From IMG/VR virus record IMGVR_UViG_3300046829_000052, positions 1 to 20,292 of that record: a stretch of DNA of 20,292 nucleotides. One strand, given 5' to 3'. Shown here piece after piece: positions 1-7,563 of the stretch. The notes below the pieces were generated by a model. That model was not told the DNA's origin, did not search any database, and was given only the letters and a program-made list of their open reading frames with translations. The position numbers and the translations under genes were made by a program. How positions within the stretch are numbered: position 1 is the first letter of the stretch; each line of letters starts with the position of its first letter. The stretch comes from a virus.

Positions 1-2079
1 AATCAATGAAGAAGTGAAAGCCGTACCGAGTGGGCCAACAAAGGTTGAACTATATCCCTGCCCATAGAGCGAGCCGGGAGCAGAATAAACTTCTCTCAAT
101 TTGAAATCGTGAATGATGGTGTAGGGAGTTCCATCGTTTTTCTGCGCTTCAATTCTCAACTCCTCTTTGTTTTTAGATGGGTCTCGGAAATAGACGCATT
201 CAACGGAAGACAGGAAGGCATCCCCTATTTGAGCCAGTTCCGCCAGTTCGTATTCATCGGAAACTGTTACTGGAACACCTTGAGAAAATGTGCAAAGCTG
301 CTTGTCACCCGTAACCCAAAAGAACCCTTGAGCGCCGCATTTTGTTCCCGCTCGGCGTCCAGCTATGCCTACAGCCCACGGCCCGGTCCATTGCTGGATT
401 CCTGCGAGGTTGACGGAGAGTGCGCAGTCGTGGAGCGTCCCGCAAAATACTTCCTGGTCAATCTCGAACATCCCCGTCATGGCTTCGGCTGTTGGAAAGG
501 TGTCTATATCATTCGGTGCCCAGCTTTGCTCAGGCCGCCCTGTAAATATCCCGGCTCTATCATCGGCCAATGACCCTGACCGCCTGAGCGTGGACGAGCC
601 TGTATCGGCGGCGTAAACGTAATCTCCCGCCAGGCAGAACATATTGCACTGCGAAGGGATAATGCCGTTCCGTGTCGGGAGTTCGTGCGCTCCGTCAATA
701 TTGGCATCCGAAACAGTTATGGAAGTCTGGGCGCTTGCAGTGAACAGCCAATTAACCGCGTTATCCGCGACCGCATACGGTACTTGTGCTCCGTCCCCTG
801 TTCTGCCGATGAGGATAGACCACTCGCTATCAATGCCAGATAAATCTGGAAGCCCTGCAATATGCCAGTTCGAACGATAGGCGGTCTGAAGGGCGCGACC
901 CCCGATAGCGATACGGTTTCCAACATGGCCTCCTCCATTCGGGTTATAGATGCTTGCGTAGAACTGATAGCCGGGATTAGAACCTCCGGCAGCCGATGCC
1001 GCCAGTCCCAAACTCTGATTCACCTGATAGCCGCTGTCCTGCGTGCTGGCTAAAACGTCGATGCTGGCTGTAGCATTCGCAGCCTTAATGATGCGCTTTA
1101 CGGTGCCAAGATTCCCTGCGGCGTAGGTGAGCAATGAAGGAGAAGTAAAGTGGTTGGCGTCCGTTACCGTGACAAGGTAAACGCCGTCATTGCCGCCCAG
1201 CGATCCAAGCAATCCTGTATTAGAAATAACCACTACATCTCCGGTAGACAATCCGTGAGCCGTGGCGCTTACTGTTAGCAATCCTGCGGCTGATAACGAA
1301 TTACTGATATTTGTCGACGTGTTGGTAAAGAAATAGGACAGATTACCGCCATCAGAAGTTCCCGCAATGAGTTTTACCCAGTTGGCGTTGGATGGCGTGG
1401 GCATGTTTGCTACAGTGATTTTGTTGTTTAGTGCAACTATTATTCTTCCGGTCCCAACTGAAATGGTCGCTGGGCCAACTTCGTTATTCGACGTATCGAA
1501 CAGCGCAACATAAATTAGATGCCCTGTCAGCGTATCGGCTGGAAAAGAACCTCCCGCCGCAGCCGTCAAGGTAATGGTGGAGGCTTCTGTTCCGGTAAGT
1601 TCTCTAACTCCTTCCGTAACCGTAACGTTCTGCACTTGCGCAAGAGTCAAAGCAGGAAGACCGGAAGTTCTCCACGTCGTTCCGTCATACCACTTCTGGT
1701 CTTTGCCGTTGCCGTAGTGGAAGCGATTGTTGGCGAAGAAGCCCGCACCCTTCGCGGAAGATGCTACTGCTGTTCCCCTTACCGTTGGCGTCGTTACCGT
1801 ACCTGTTGAGGTATCGAGAGTCTTTAGCGTGGTGCCTTGCATAAAGAGAACGAACTTCCCGCCGCTGAGAGTCCTGTACGGGAAAATACTGTGGATGGCG
1901 GAAGCCGTGACCGTGGACATCGTTACCGTCGAGTACCCCCAGCGAAGCTCCCAAAAGCCTGCCTGTTTTGGACACCAGTTAAGACACCTAAGCGCGCGGT
2001 TGCGCGGCAGATTGATAGGATTCGAGCGGCTGTCCACTCCTCCAGCATCTATTTGCTCGAATGGTTTCAATTCAGCCAT
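1..2079 (-). CDS. Large virion/tail protein, 3' end cut by window edge
   Basis: The frame stays open for 693 codons from the ATG to the left edge without a stop, so the protein continues outside the window. The ATG follows directly on the TAA stop of the adaptor gene (no gap), which indicates translational coupling. The N-terminus reads MAELKPFEQIDAGGVDSR, then a Trp- and Gly-containing stretch; the rest is rich in Thr, Ser, Gly, Asn and Val with no obvious membrane segment or signal peptide, the composition expected of a beta-rich virion protein. Its place straight after the head-to-tail adaptor suggests a tail hub, stopper or tail-needle-complex protein (role comparable to P22 gp10 or T7 gp12). 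I did not recognise a diagnostic motif, so the specific role is inferred from position; that it is a virion protein is more secure. Confidence 0.72.
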   Translation of the reverse strand, partial: MAELKPFEQIDAGGVDSRSNPINLPRNRALRCLNWCPKQAGFWELRWGYSTVTMSTVTASAIHSIFPYRTLSGGKFVLFMQGTTLKTLDTSTGTVTTPTVRGTAVASSAKGAGFFANNRFHYGNGKDQKWYDGTTWRTSGLPALTLAQVQNVTVTEGVRELTGTEASTITLTAAAGGSFPADTLTGHLIYVALFDTSNNEVGPATISVGTGRIIVALNNKITVANMPTPSNANWVKLIAGTSDGGNLSYFFTNTSTNISNSLSAAGLLTVSATAHGLSTGDVVVISNTGLLGSLGGNDGVYLVTVTDANHFTSPSLLTYAAGNLGTVKRIIKAANATASIDVLASTQDSGYQVNQSLGLAASAAGGSNPGYQFYASIYNPNGGGHVGNRIAIGGRALQTAYRSNWHIAGLPDLSGIDSEWSILIGRTGDGAQVPYAVADNAVNWLFTASAQTSITVSDANIDGAHELPTRNGIIPSQCNMFCLAGDYVYAADTGSSTLRRSGSLADDRAGIFTGRPEQSWAPNDIDTFPTAEAMTGMFEIDQEVFCGTLHDCALSVNLAGIQQWTGPWAVGIAGRRAGTKCGAQGFFWVTGDKQLCTFSQGVPVTVSDEYELAELAQIGDAFLSSVECVYFRDPSKNKEELRIEAQKNDGTPYTIIHDFKLREVYSAPGSLYGQGYSSTFVGPLGTAFTSSLI

Positions 2080-2766
2080 TTAGGTTGAACGCACCGCGCT
2101 TTCAGCGAGATTCATTTGCAGGCGATAGTTCGGGTCAAACTGCTTGCGCTGCATCAAATCTTCAAGTCCTTGCTCGTATTCCATTTGCGCGTCAAGTGTC
2201 TTTTCGTTTTTGCTGCCATAGGCGAACTTGAAAATCTTGGAATTCATCCCGGCAACAATCGTGTTGTGTCCCCACGGAGGAATTAGAGGAACAGCGTCAT
2301 TCACTGAGTCGCTGGCCGGATTGGGCATTCCCCATCCAACAATAAAAGCGTTGTAAGCCAAATCAGGAGGGTCAATGCGAATGAGTTTGTAATCTCCAGC
2401 ATCCATCGTGTAGCGACTTGGCGCTGCATTCATCGTGTTCAGCGTCATCTCAATAAGTGTTTCCGGGTCAAACACCGGAGTGAGTTCGGACTTCTGTAAA
2501 GGATTAGGAGTAAGAATCACCGTCAACTTTGTTATCTCATCAACGGCAATCTCAGCCAGAGTAGGAAAGAGAGCGGCGTTTGTCAGATCGTAGGTTGGCG
2601 TTCCAACCGTCAGAGAGAAGTTGACCAGGATGCGTCTCCACCAGAACCTTTGACGCTTGGCAATGTCCTGCACCACAAAACGATAGAGACTCTGAAGGTT
2701 TAGAACCTTCTCGCCCTTGCGCTCAGTAAGCTGGTTCGAGAGTTCGATTATTTCTGACCTTTGCAC
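2080..2766 (-). CDS. Head-to-tail adaptor (gp4/gp11-like)
   Basis: A 228-residue protein. It starts at GTG with a clear GAGGAG ribosome site 7 nt upstream that lies inside the end of the epimerase gene; the two genes overlap by 44 bp. The N-terminus (MQRSEIIELSNQLTERKGEK) is helical, and the middle carries a segment like RYTMDAGDYKLIRIDPPD followed by a short strand pattern, which is typical of podovirus adaptor proteins (gp11/gp4-type) that dock under the portal ring. A C-terminal helix with charged residues follows. The neighbour downstream is a large tail-like protein starting immediately after its stop, which fits the usual order portal-capsid-adaptor-tail, except that a sugar cassette intervenes. 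Assignment rests on motif feel, length and context. Confidence 0.62.
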   Translation of the reverse strand: MQRSEIIELSNQLTERKGEKVLNLQSLYRFVVQDIAKRQRFWWRRILVNFSLTVGTPTYDLTNAALFPTLAEIAVDEITKLTVILTPNPLQKSELTPVFDPETLIEMTLNTMNAAPSRYTMDAGDYKLIRIDPPDLAYNAFIVGWGMPNPASDSVNDAVPLIPPWGHNTIVAGMNSKIFKFAYGSKNEKTLDAQMEYEQGLEDLMQRKQFDPNYRLQMNLAESAVRST

Positions 2767-3721
2767 TTACTTGCTCCTCAATCCACGTATACGTCTTTTT
2801 CAATCCTTCCTTGAGTGAGACTTCCGGCTTCCAGTTAGGCAAAACCATTCTAGCCAGCGTGTTATCCGAGTTCCGGCCACGGACTCCCGTTGCGCCGTCC
2901 ACGTGATTCAGTTTCACGGGATACTCGGCAATGCATGCAAGCATCGTGGCCAGCTCGTCCACGCTAACCGTGTTGTCGTTCCCGATATTTACCGCTCCGC
3001 GATGATTCGAGGCCATCAGAGCAACCAATCCCTTAACTACATCCGATATGTAGATGAAAGATCGCCTGCATTGCCCGTCGCCCCATACTTCGATTTCATT
3101 TGCGCCTTGCATCTTGGCAATCGCTATTTTGCGAGAAAGTGCCGCAGGAGCCTTTTCCCGCCCTCCTTCCCAAGTCTCCTCCGGACCGTAGACGTTGTGA
3201 AAGCGGGTGATTCGTGTTTCAAGACCGTAGTCTTTCTGGTAGTGCTCGCAAAGTTTCTCCGTGGTGAGCTTGCCCCAGCCGTAAGCTGCTTCCGGCAGGG
3301 CCGGGTAAACTTCATGCTCCTTGAGAGCAGCGGCGTGCGGAGTCTCCTGGTTGTATTCCGGGTAGACGCAGGCAGAGGAAGAGAACAGGAACTTCCCCAC
3401 TTTCGCGTTCTTGGCTGCTTCAATCATGTTTAGATCAATGAGCAGCGAGTTGTGCAGAATCTCCGCATGATGCGTGGTAATCCATCCGATGCCGCCCATG
3501 TCTGCCGCGAGATGGTAAACCTCGTCCATGTCGCGCACCGCAGCTTCGCAGTTCTCGTAACTGCGAAGGTCTGAGCAATAATCGTATTCAGACGCTACGC
3601 TGGTAGAGAACTCTGGCGCTTTGATGTCTACTGCTCTGACGTGATGGCCGCTCTCAACTAAGTGGCGGACGAGATGGTGGCCAATGAATCCGCCTCCACC
3701 CGCGACAAGGATATTTGACAT
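2723..3721 (-). CDS. GDP-mannose 3,5-epimerase-like NAD-dependent sugar epimerase
   Basis: A 332-residue short-chain dehydrogenase/epimerase. The nucleotide-binding loop GGGGFIG is at residues 8-14. SSSACVYPE places Cys118, YGWGK gives the Tyr147/Lys151 pair, and GGREKAPAA gives Lys190. The spacings Cys to Tyr (29) and Tyr to second Lys (43) equal those of plant GDP-mannose 3,5-epimerase (Cys145, Tyr174, Lys178, Lys217), where the Cys and second Lys are the acid/base pair. That enzyme converts GDP-D-mannose to GDP-L-galactose or GDP-L-gulose in the cytoplasm. All catalytic residues are present and the length is near normal, so the enzyme should be active. It starts at ATG with GAGGAG 11 nt upstream, overlaps the glycosyltransferase before it by 64 bp, and likely feeds a sugar donor to the neighbouring transferases. 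A related sugar-nucleotide epimerase is the alternative. Confidence 0.86.
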   Translation of the reverse strand: MSNILVAGGGGFIGHHLVRHLVESGHHVRAVDIKAPEFSTSVASEYDYCSDLRSYENCEAAVRDMDEVYHLAADMGGIGWITTHHAEILHNSLLIDLNMIEAAKNAKVGKFLFSSSACVYPEYNQETPHAAALKEHEVYPALPEAAYGWGKLTTEKLCEHYQKDYGLETRITRFHNVYGPEETWEGGREKAPAALSRKIAIAKMQGANEIEVWGDGQCRRSFIYISDVVKGLVALMASNHRGAVNIGNDNTVSVDELATMLACIAEYPVKLNHVDGATGVRGRNSDNTLARMVLPNWKPEVSLKEGLKKTYTWIEEQVSAKVRNNRTLEPAY

Positions 3722-4629
3722 TTTCTGAATATCTCCTCGAAACGAAGTTCCATGCGGTTGGCATTCGCAACCACCGAAGGATTGATGGTTACATTTGCAC
3801 GGCGAATCATTTCAGCGCATTGATATGCACCTTCATAGGGAAGGTAGCCTCCAAGCAAATCTACGGGCTGTTTCGGGGCTACAAGAATGCAGCCACAAGC
3901 CATGCTCTCCAGCACCTTCGCTACCAGCACGTTGGATAGGCTGGGGAAGGTGACAAACACTTTGATGCGGCGGTAAGTCTCTGCTAGAAGTTCCATCGAG
4001 CGGCGGATATTCAGACCATCCGCATCCCACACACCGATAGCAGGGATAAGGCCACGCTCCGATTGGCAAGCGGTCATGTACTTTATTTTTATGTCGCCAA
4101 GGTGCGGGGTCAGTTCCTCGACAAACCTCTGGCGCTTGGGATACATCAGGCCGATGAAAGCTATGTCTATGTCGCGGCGTGCCTCTCCATATCCCGGTTC
4201 GTAATCGGTCTTAAAAATATGAGTGTCCACGCCTAGCGGAAGGAAAGTCCCTTTGTACTTCTCCGCGTCTGCTCTGTCAGGAAAGAAGTGGAAGTCGAAC
4301 ATGCCTTCGAAGTTCGCGTAGTCGAGCGAGTAATCCTCGCGCACGAAGCTTTCGTGGTACCATCCTATCTTCGGGCATTTCAGCTTGTTCCAGCCGTGAT
4401 AGAAGTGCTGAATCCATTTTCTGAGATGCTCAGGACCGGAAACAATCACCACGTCGCAATCTTCTATCGGCTTGTTTACCTTGTCGGCGAGTTCCTGTGT
4501 AACCTGCGTGACTGGAGGAATGGCGATTGCTGTAACTTCATGCCCCATGTGTCGCAGCACGTCTGCAAAGCCTTCGCATTGCACCCATCCAGCAAAAGGT
4601 GAGTCTGAGTAGAACGCCGCTATCTTCAT
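3658..4629 (-). CDS. GT-B type glycosyltransferase (CgeB-like)
   Basis: A 323-residue protein. The N-terminus (MKIAAFYSDSPFAGW) looks like the first strand of a GT-B fold; further on are a WYHESF segment, FLPLGVDTHIF (the loop between the two domains, as in GT4/CgeB proteins), a second-domain strand DIDIAFIGLMYPKR and a late VLESMACGCILVAPK motif. The last is the acidic nucleotide-sugar binding motif of GT-B enzymes. No signal peptide or membrane segment is visible, so it acts in the cytoplasm. It overlaps the methyltransferase upstream by 4 bp (ATGA) and the epimerase downstream by 64 bp. The donor could be the GDP-sugar made by the epimerase, but that is inference; the acceptor is unknown. 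Confidence 0.8.
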   Translation of the reverse strand: MKIAAFYSDSPFAGWVQCEGFADVLRHMGHEVTAIAIPPVTQVTQELADKVNKPIEDCDVVIVSGPEHLRKWIQHFYHGWNKLKCPKIGWYHESFVREDYSLDYANFEGMFDFHFFPDRADAEKYKGTFLPLGVDTHIFKTDYEPGYGEARRDIDIAFIGLMYPKRQRFVEELTPHLGDIKIKYMTACQSERGLIPAIGVWDADGLNIRRSMELLAETYRRIKVFVTFPSLSNVLVAKVLESMACGCILVAPKQPVDLLGGYLPYEGAYQCAEMIRRANVTINPSVVANANRMELRFEEIFRKCQISLSRVEADSLATISSAT

Positions 4630-5120
4630 TGAATCTCCGCCATTCCAAAACTTCCCGGCCAGTACTTCACTTTGCGGCCTGTCTGCTTTACAAAGGCTTC
4701 TACCGCTAGACGCACGCCGGGGTAATCAGGAGCTTCGGTATCATGGACAAAGATGCGCTTGGCCTTTGGTCCGAAGGCTTTCAAGTCGGATAGCGCCCCT
4801 TCGTAGGAGTGGTCTCCGTCCACGAATAAGACTTCGTATTCTTTGGCCAGTAGTTGTTTAATATCGGCATCTGCCACTGAATCAGCCCGGATGAAATGCC
4901 AGTTAGGATGTCCGGAGAAGATAGAGCAATTTTCAATGTCCACGGAGGTAAGATGGCCTCCATGCTCCTCGATTCCTGCCAGCAGAGCGGACGTGGAGCA
5001 TCCGGAACGAACGCCGATTTCCATGCAGTTTCCTTTGGCTGCGGCGTAGAGACGTGGCAGATGATCTTGAATGTCTGACCAGTTCTTGAGGTGATATTCA
5101 TATTTCGGCTTAGCCGACAA
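4626..5120 (-). CDS. Class I SAM methyltransferase (Methyltransf_24/CmcI-like)
   Basis: The frame is open from an ATG at 5297, but the first ~59 codons of that version lie antiphase inside the preceding glycosyltransferase and do not look like protein. A TTG at 5120, 7 nt after GGAG and overlapping the upstream stop, gives a 164-residue protein whose sequence looks genuine from the first residues. Motif I is MEIGVRSGCSTSALLAGI, followed by an acidic post-I strand (TSVDIE), and then VLFVDGDHSYEGALSDL, which is characteristic of the Methyltransf_24 family of O-methyltransferases with a metal-binding Asp/His. Set among glycosyltransferases, it may methylate a sugar, as such enzymes do in capsule and glycan clusters. 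Start codon choice is the main uncertainty. Confidence 0.75.
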   Translation of the reverse strand: MSAKPKYEYHLKNWSDIQDHLPRLYAAAKGNCMEIGVRSGCSTSALLAGIEEHGGHLTSVDIENCSIFSGHPNWHFIRADSVADADIKQLLAKEYEVLFVDGDHSYEGALSDLKAFGPKAKRIFVHDTEAPDYPGVRLAVEAFVKQTGRKVKYWPGSFGMAEIQ

Positions 5121-6090
5121 ATTGAATCTCCGCTTCCAGTTTCGGCTGCGTCTTGTATGTGCCTTCGCGCTTGGCGCGTTCAATGCACAAATCCCGGTAA
5201 GGAACGAAGTCCTTGATGCCGAAAGGATAGGCTCCCAAGTGTCCTGGCTGAATGCTAGTGTCCACGTATACGGGAATGTCGCAATACTTCTTGGCAATAA
5301 CGCAGAAAGTCACATCTTCGCCCATCTCAATGTCGCCGAATGGCGTAGGCAGGAAGCGGAACCAGTAGCATATTTTGTCTGCATCGAACTTGGCGACCCG
5401 GGCCGCTTTGACCTTTTCCACGCGCTCAGGGGGCATATGGTAGAAGTCTTTCTCCCACGCGCAGTCAAAATAGGCTTGGCCTACCTGTTCCAATGCGTGC
5501 CGCGAGAGCAGCATCAACCCGGTGCCTACGGCGTCCACTTCGATTAGCTGGTTCTCCGGCCATTCCCAGATTTGACGGGTAGTGCCATCTTCCTTGTTGT
5601 AGAAGCGGATATTCGGCACAGGGGGATCATTCCGGCGCGTACAAAGCCCTGCCACGATGTCTTTCTTGTGGGCCAAGAGCTTCAGTAGTGCCTCTGGTTC
5701 CACTACAATGTCATCGTCAATGAAAAGAACGTGGCTCCAGGGCTTACCGCTCTTGATCTGCTCTCCGACAAGCCAGTTGCGCGACCAGTGGACAACCGAA
5801 GAGGAACATGGCGGTCCGGCATAAACCGTTGCCAAGCCTGATTTATTGGTCAGTTCGCACATGGCCAAGAGAGCGTTTTTCATCTCCGGTTCAGGCACGC
5901 GGTAGGTTGGGCAAAGAATCGCTACAATGGGCTTGTCTTTGGGCTGCTCGGGAGCATCCACAATTTCCACGTCAACGCCTAACTTCTTGAGAGCTTCCCG
6001 CCCATAGGGGTTAAGCAAGAGTTGCTTGGCTCGTTTTTCCCAGCCGGTCAATTTACGTCCCTTCCCTGTGCGGCGGAAACGGTTATCCAA
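5110..6090 (-). CDS. GT-A glycosyltransferase with DDD motif
   Basis: A 326-residue protein. After a basic N-terminal stretch comes KPIVAILCPTYRVPEPEM (about 53-70), the first strand of a GT-A fold, then HVLFIDDDIVVEPEAL with the metal- and nucleotide-binding Asp triplet at 125-127. A later DAVGTGLMLLSRHALEQ resembles the acceptor-side strand of GT2-like enzymes, and GEDVTFC supplies a late acidic ED pair. No membrane helix is visible, so it is soluble. It starts at TTG, 10 nt after GGAGG, inside the end of the zinc-ribbon gene (43-bp overlap). Together with two other transferases it points to stepwise glycan building or modification during the late phase. Confidence 0.82.
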   Translation of the reverse strand: MDNRFRRTGKGRKLTGWEKRAKQLLLNPYGREALKKLGVDVEIVDAPEQPKDKPIVAILCPTYRVPEPEMKNALLAMCELTNKSGLATVYAGPPCSSSVVHWSRNWLVGEQIKSGKPWSHVLFIDDDIVVEPEALLKLLAHKKDIVAGLCTRRNDPPVPNIRFYNKEDGTTRQIWEWPENQLIEVDAVGTGLMLLSRHALEQVGQAYFDCAWEKDFYHMPPERVEKVKAARVAKFDADKICYWFRFLPTPFGDIEMGEDVTFCVIAKKYCDIPVYVDTSIQPGHLGAYPFGIKDFVPYRDLCIERAKREGTYKTQPKLEAEIQFVG

Positions 6091-6473
6091 TTAGCGATTT
6101 CCTCCGCTTTTCGGAGCGCAGCCGCTAGTTCTACTTGGTCCATTGGAGTGGTGCGGCGTTCTTTGCGCTTCTTGGCGGTGGCCCTTTCCTGAGCTAACCG
6201 TTCCTCTTCCGTGGCCTGCATGAGCCGCTGTTCCTGCTCGGCCCTGTATTCCGGCTTGCGTTCGTAAATCAGGCCGTCCTTGTCGTACTTCTTTTCGTAC
6301 TCGTTCGGGTGAGCTTCCCAGCCCATCCACGGCTTTTTGTCGCTAGGGTCCGTGACCTTATCGAAAGAATCGGGAGCACATTGCGGGCACTCATCCGGTA
6401 ACTGGACGTTCTTTTCTGTCCAGCGGGAACGGACTCGCGGGCCTTCTGTTTTACAGTTCGAGCAGGTAGCCAT
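6048..6473 (-). CDS. Small zinc-ribbon and coiled-coil protein
   Basis: A 141-residue protein with two Cys pairs, CSNC at residues 4-7 and CPQC at about 29-32, giving a four-Cys zinc ribbon, followed by a long highly charged helix (residues ~60-115, rich in Glu, Lys, Arg and Gln) that should form a coiled coil. The start overlaps the previous stop as TAATG; the end overlaps the next gene by 43 bp. The family is not one I recognise. Such proteins in late operons may be assembly helpers or minor virion proteins; the function is unknown. Confidence 0.7.
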   Translation of the reverse strand: MATCSNCKTEGPRVRSRWTEKNVQLPDECPQCAPDSFDKVTDPSDKKPWMGWEAHPNEYEKKYDKDGLIYERKPEYRAEQEQRLMQATEEERLAQERATAKKRKERRTTPMDQVELAAALRKAEEIANWITVSAAQGRDVN

Positions 6474-6970
6474 TAGGCCGAGACAGACACCTTCGCCGTC
6501 TTTTGCTGCTTCACTTGATTTAACAATTCATTTCGCTCATTTTCGAGACGTTGCTCCCGAGCTTTGAGAGACATTTCCTTAATCTCAAGTTGCTGGCTCT
6601 GGCTGAGCCATGCCACTTCCCATTGACCTTGCGAGCAGAATCCGCCCTTCTTGTCGAGCCAGTATTGCTGTTGCGGGTCGGTAGTCGAGAATCGCCCGCG
6701 AACAAATTCCACGTATCCCTCTCCTATCATCTTCACCTGGTCGCCTTCCATGACTTTCTGGGGAGGAGGGATGTTGCATATGCGGGTACGTCCGTCTCTC
6801 TTGGAGTCCATTCCGCCGCGCTCGGGATGGCCTGGGTCTGTAGGGGCATCGGCCAACAGATACTCCTTGAGTTCGACAATGTGATTGCTCAATCCGTCTG
6901 TGCAAGTCCAGTCACCAGCCTTGAATTCCTTATCGCAAATTACGCATTTGAACTTCTGAACGCTGCTCAT
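6473..6970 (-). CDS. Zinc-finger protein with C-terminal coiled coil, unknown function
   Basis: A 165-residue protein. It starts with FKCVICDKEFKAGDWTC, a CxxC pair plus later Cys and His (SNHIVE) residues that could bind zinc. The middle contains short beta-like segments (YVEFVRGRFSTTDPQQQYWLD); the last 45 residues are a charged helix with Glu, Arg, Asn and Gln repeats, predicted coiled coil. GGAG lies 4 nt before the ATG. It runs in the same direction as the following zinc-ribbon gene and shares the same plan (metal site first, coiled coil last), so the two may act together. Not recognised as a named family. Confidence 0.7.
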   Translation of the reverse strand: MSSVQKFKCVICDKEFKAGDWTCTDGLSNHIVELKEYLLADAPTDPGHPERGGMDSKRDGRTRICNIPPPQKVMEGDQVKMIGEGYVEFVRGRFSTTDPQQQYWLDKKGGFCSQGQWEVAWLSQSQQLEIKEMSLKAREQRLENERNELLNQVKQQKTAKVSVSA

Positions 6971-6979
6971 ATTGCTCCT

Positions 6980-7519
6980 TCACGTATAGTAGTGATACAT
7001 CACTTCTGGAACGTAGTGCTCCGTAGAAACGATTTGTAAATTTCGAAGAGCGGCAGCCCATCGCGCATCTTCGCCGCGTCCTCCTTCCATTGGAACTTTC
7101 AACGCCAACTCCCGGCGCATTGGACCAAGATGGGATATATCGCAATAATAGCCTTTGTCATCGTTCGACCATGTTTTGTGTCGAAGGGAAATGGATGTCC
7201 GCAAAGTAGGCTCATACACTCCGTTGCGGTAAACCGCCGCCTGAAAGCCCACGAAGTCCACGCCATCAAGCAAGGGATAAATCTTGGCGACGTAATCCTC
7301 TGCGACCAAATCATCATCATCCACGAAATTGACGTACTCAGCGGATGACTTTTGGCGTAAAACTTCTCGGTTTTGTCCGAGGGAAATATTGGGATCGTGC
7401 TCATGCACCAGAATCTCCACGTCTGGATACTTATCAACTTGCGGCCGAAGCATTGTTAGTAATCGGTTCAGAATCCAGCAACGCTCCGGCATCGTCAGAA
7501 TGAGGATTTCCCATTTCAT
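6980..7519 (-). CDS. Small GT2-like glycosyltransferase
   Basis: A 179-residue GT-A domain, short for the family. It begins MKWEILILTMPER, the usual first strand; YVNFVDDDDLVAEDYV gives the metal-binding acidic motif at 67-70, and GGRGEDARWAAAL supplies the ED catalytic-base motif (150-151) seen in GT2 enzymes. There is no membrane segment and no C-terminal acceptor domain, so it probably needs a simple acceptor or works with the other transferases. AAGGAG sits directly against the ATG, an unusually tight spacing. It is the first gene after the terminator-like hairpin that follows the capsid gene and opens the sugar cassette. Confidence 0.82.
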   Translation of the reverse strand: MKWEILILTMPERCWILNRLLTMLRPQVDKYPDVEILVHEHDPNISLGQNREVLRQKSSAEYVNFVDDDDLVAEDYVAKIYPLLDGVDFVGFQAAVYRNGVYEPTLRTSISLRHKTWSNDDKGYYCDISHLGPMRRELALKVPMEGGRGEDARWAAALRNLQIVSTEHYVPEVMYHYYT

Positions 7520-7524
7520 CTCCT

Positions 7525-7551
7525 TAAAAGTGGGGCGGAATCCGCCGCCCC
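7525..7551 (-). terminator. Terminator-like hairpin after the capsid gene
   Basis: Between the capsid stop and the first sugar-cassette gene the minus strand reads GGGGCGG, a 6-base loop, CCGCCCC (7532-7551), then ACTTTT. This is a perfect 7-bp GC stem followed by a short T run, as expected for an intrinsic terminator, though the T run is short, so read-through into the sugar cassette is likely. It would limit expression of the cassette relative to the capsid gene. Confidence 0.55.
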
Positions 7552-7563
7552 TCGGGTAAAGGA

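Noticed and set aside
1-2079. Several small plus-strand frames at 0.1-2.1 kb
   Set aside because: They run antisense to the continuous 693-codon minus-strand tail gene.
2903-3433. 176-residue plus-strand frame
   Set aside because: Antisense to the epimerase, whose motifs are unambiguous.
5121-5297. Upstream start for the methyltransferase
   Set aside because: The extra ~59 residues are antiphase with the preceding glycosyltransferase and not protein-like; the TTG at 5120 is better supported.
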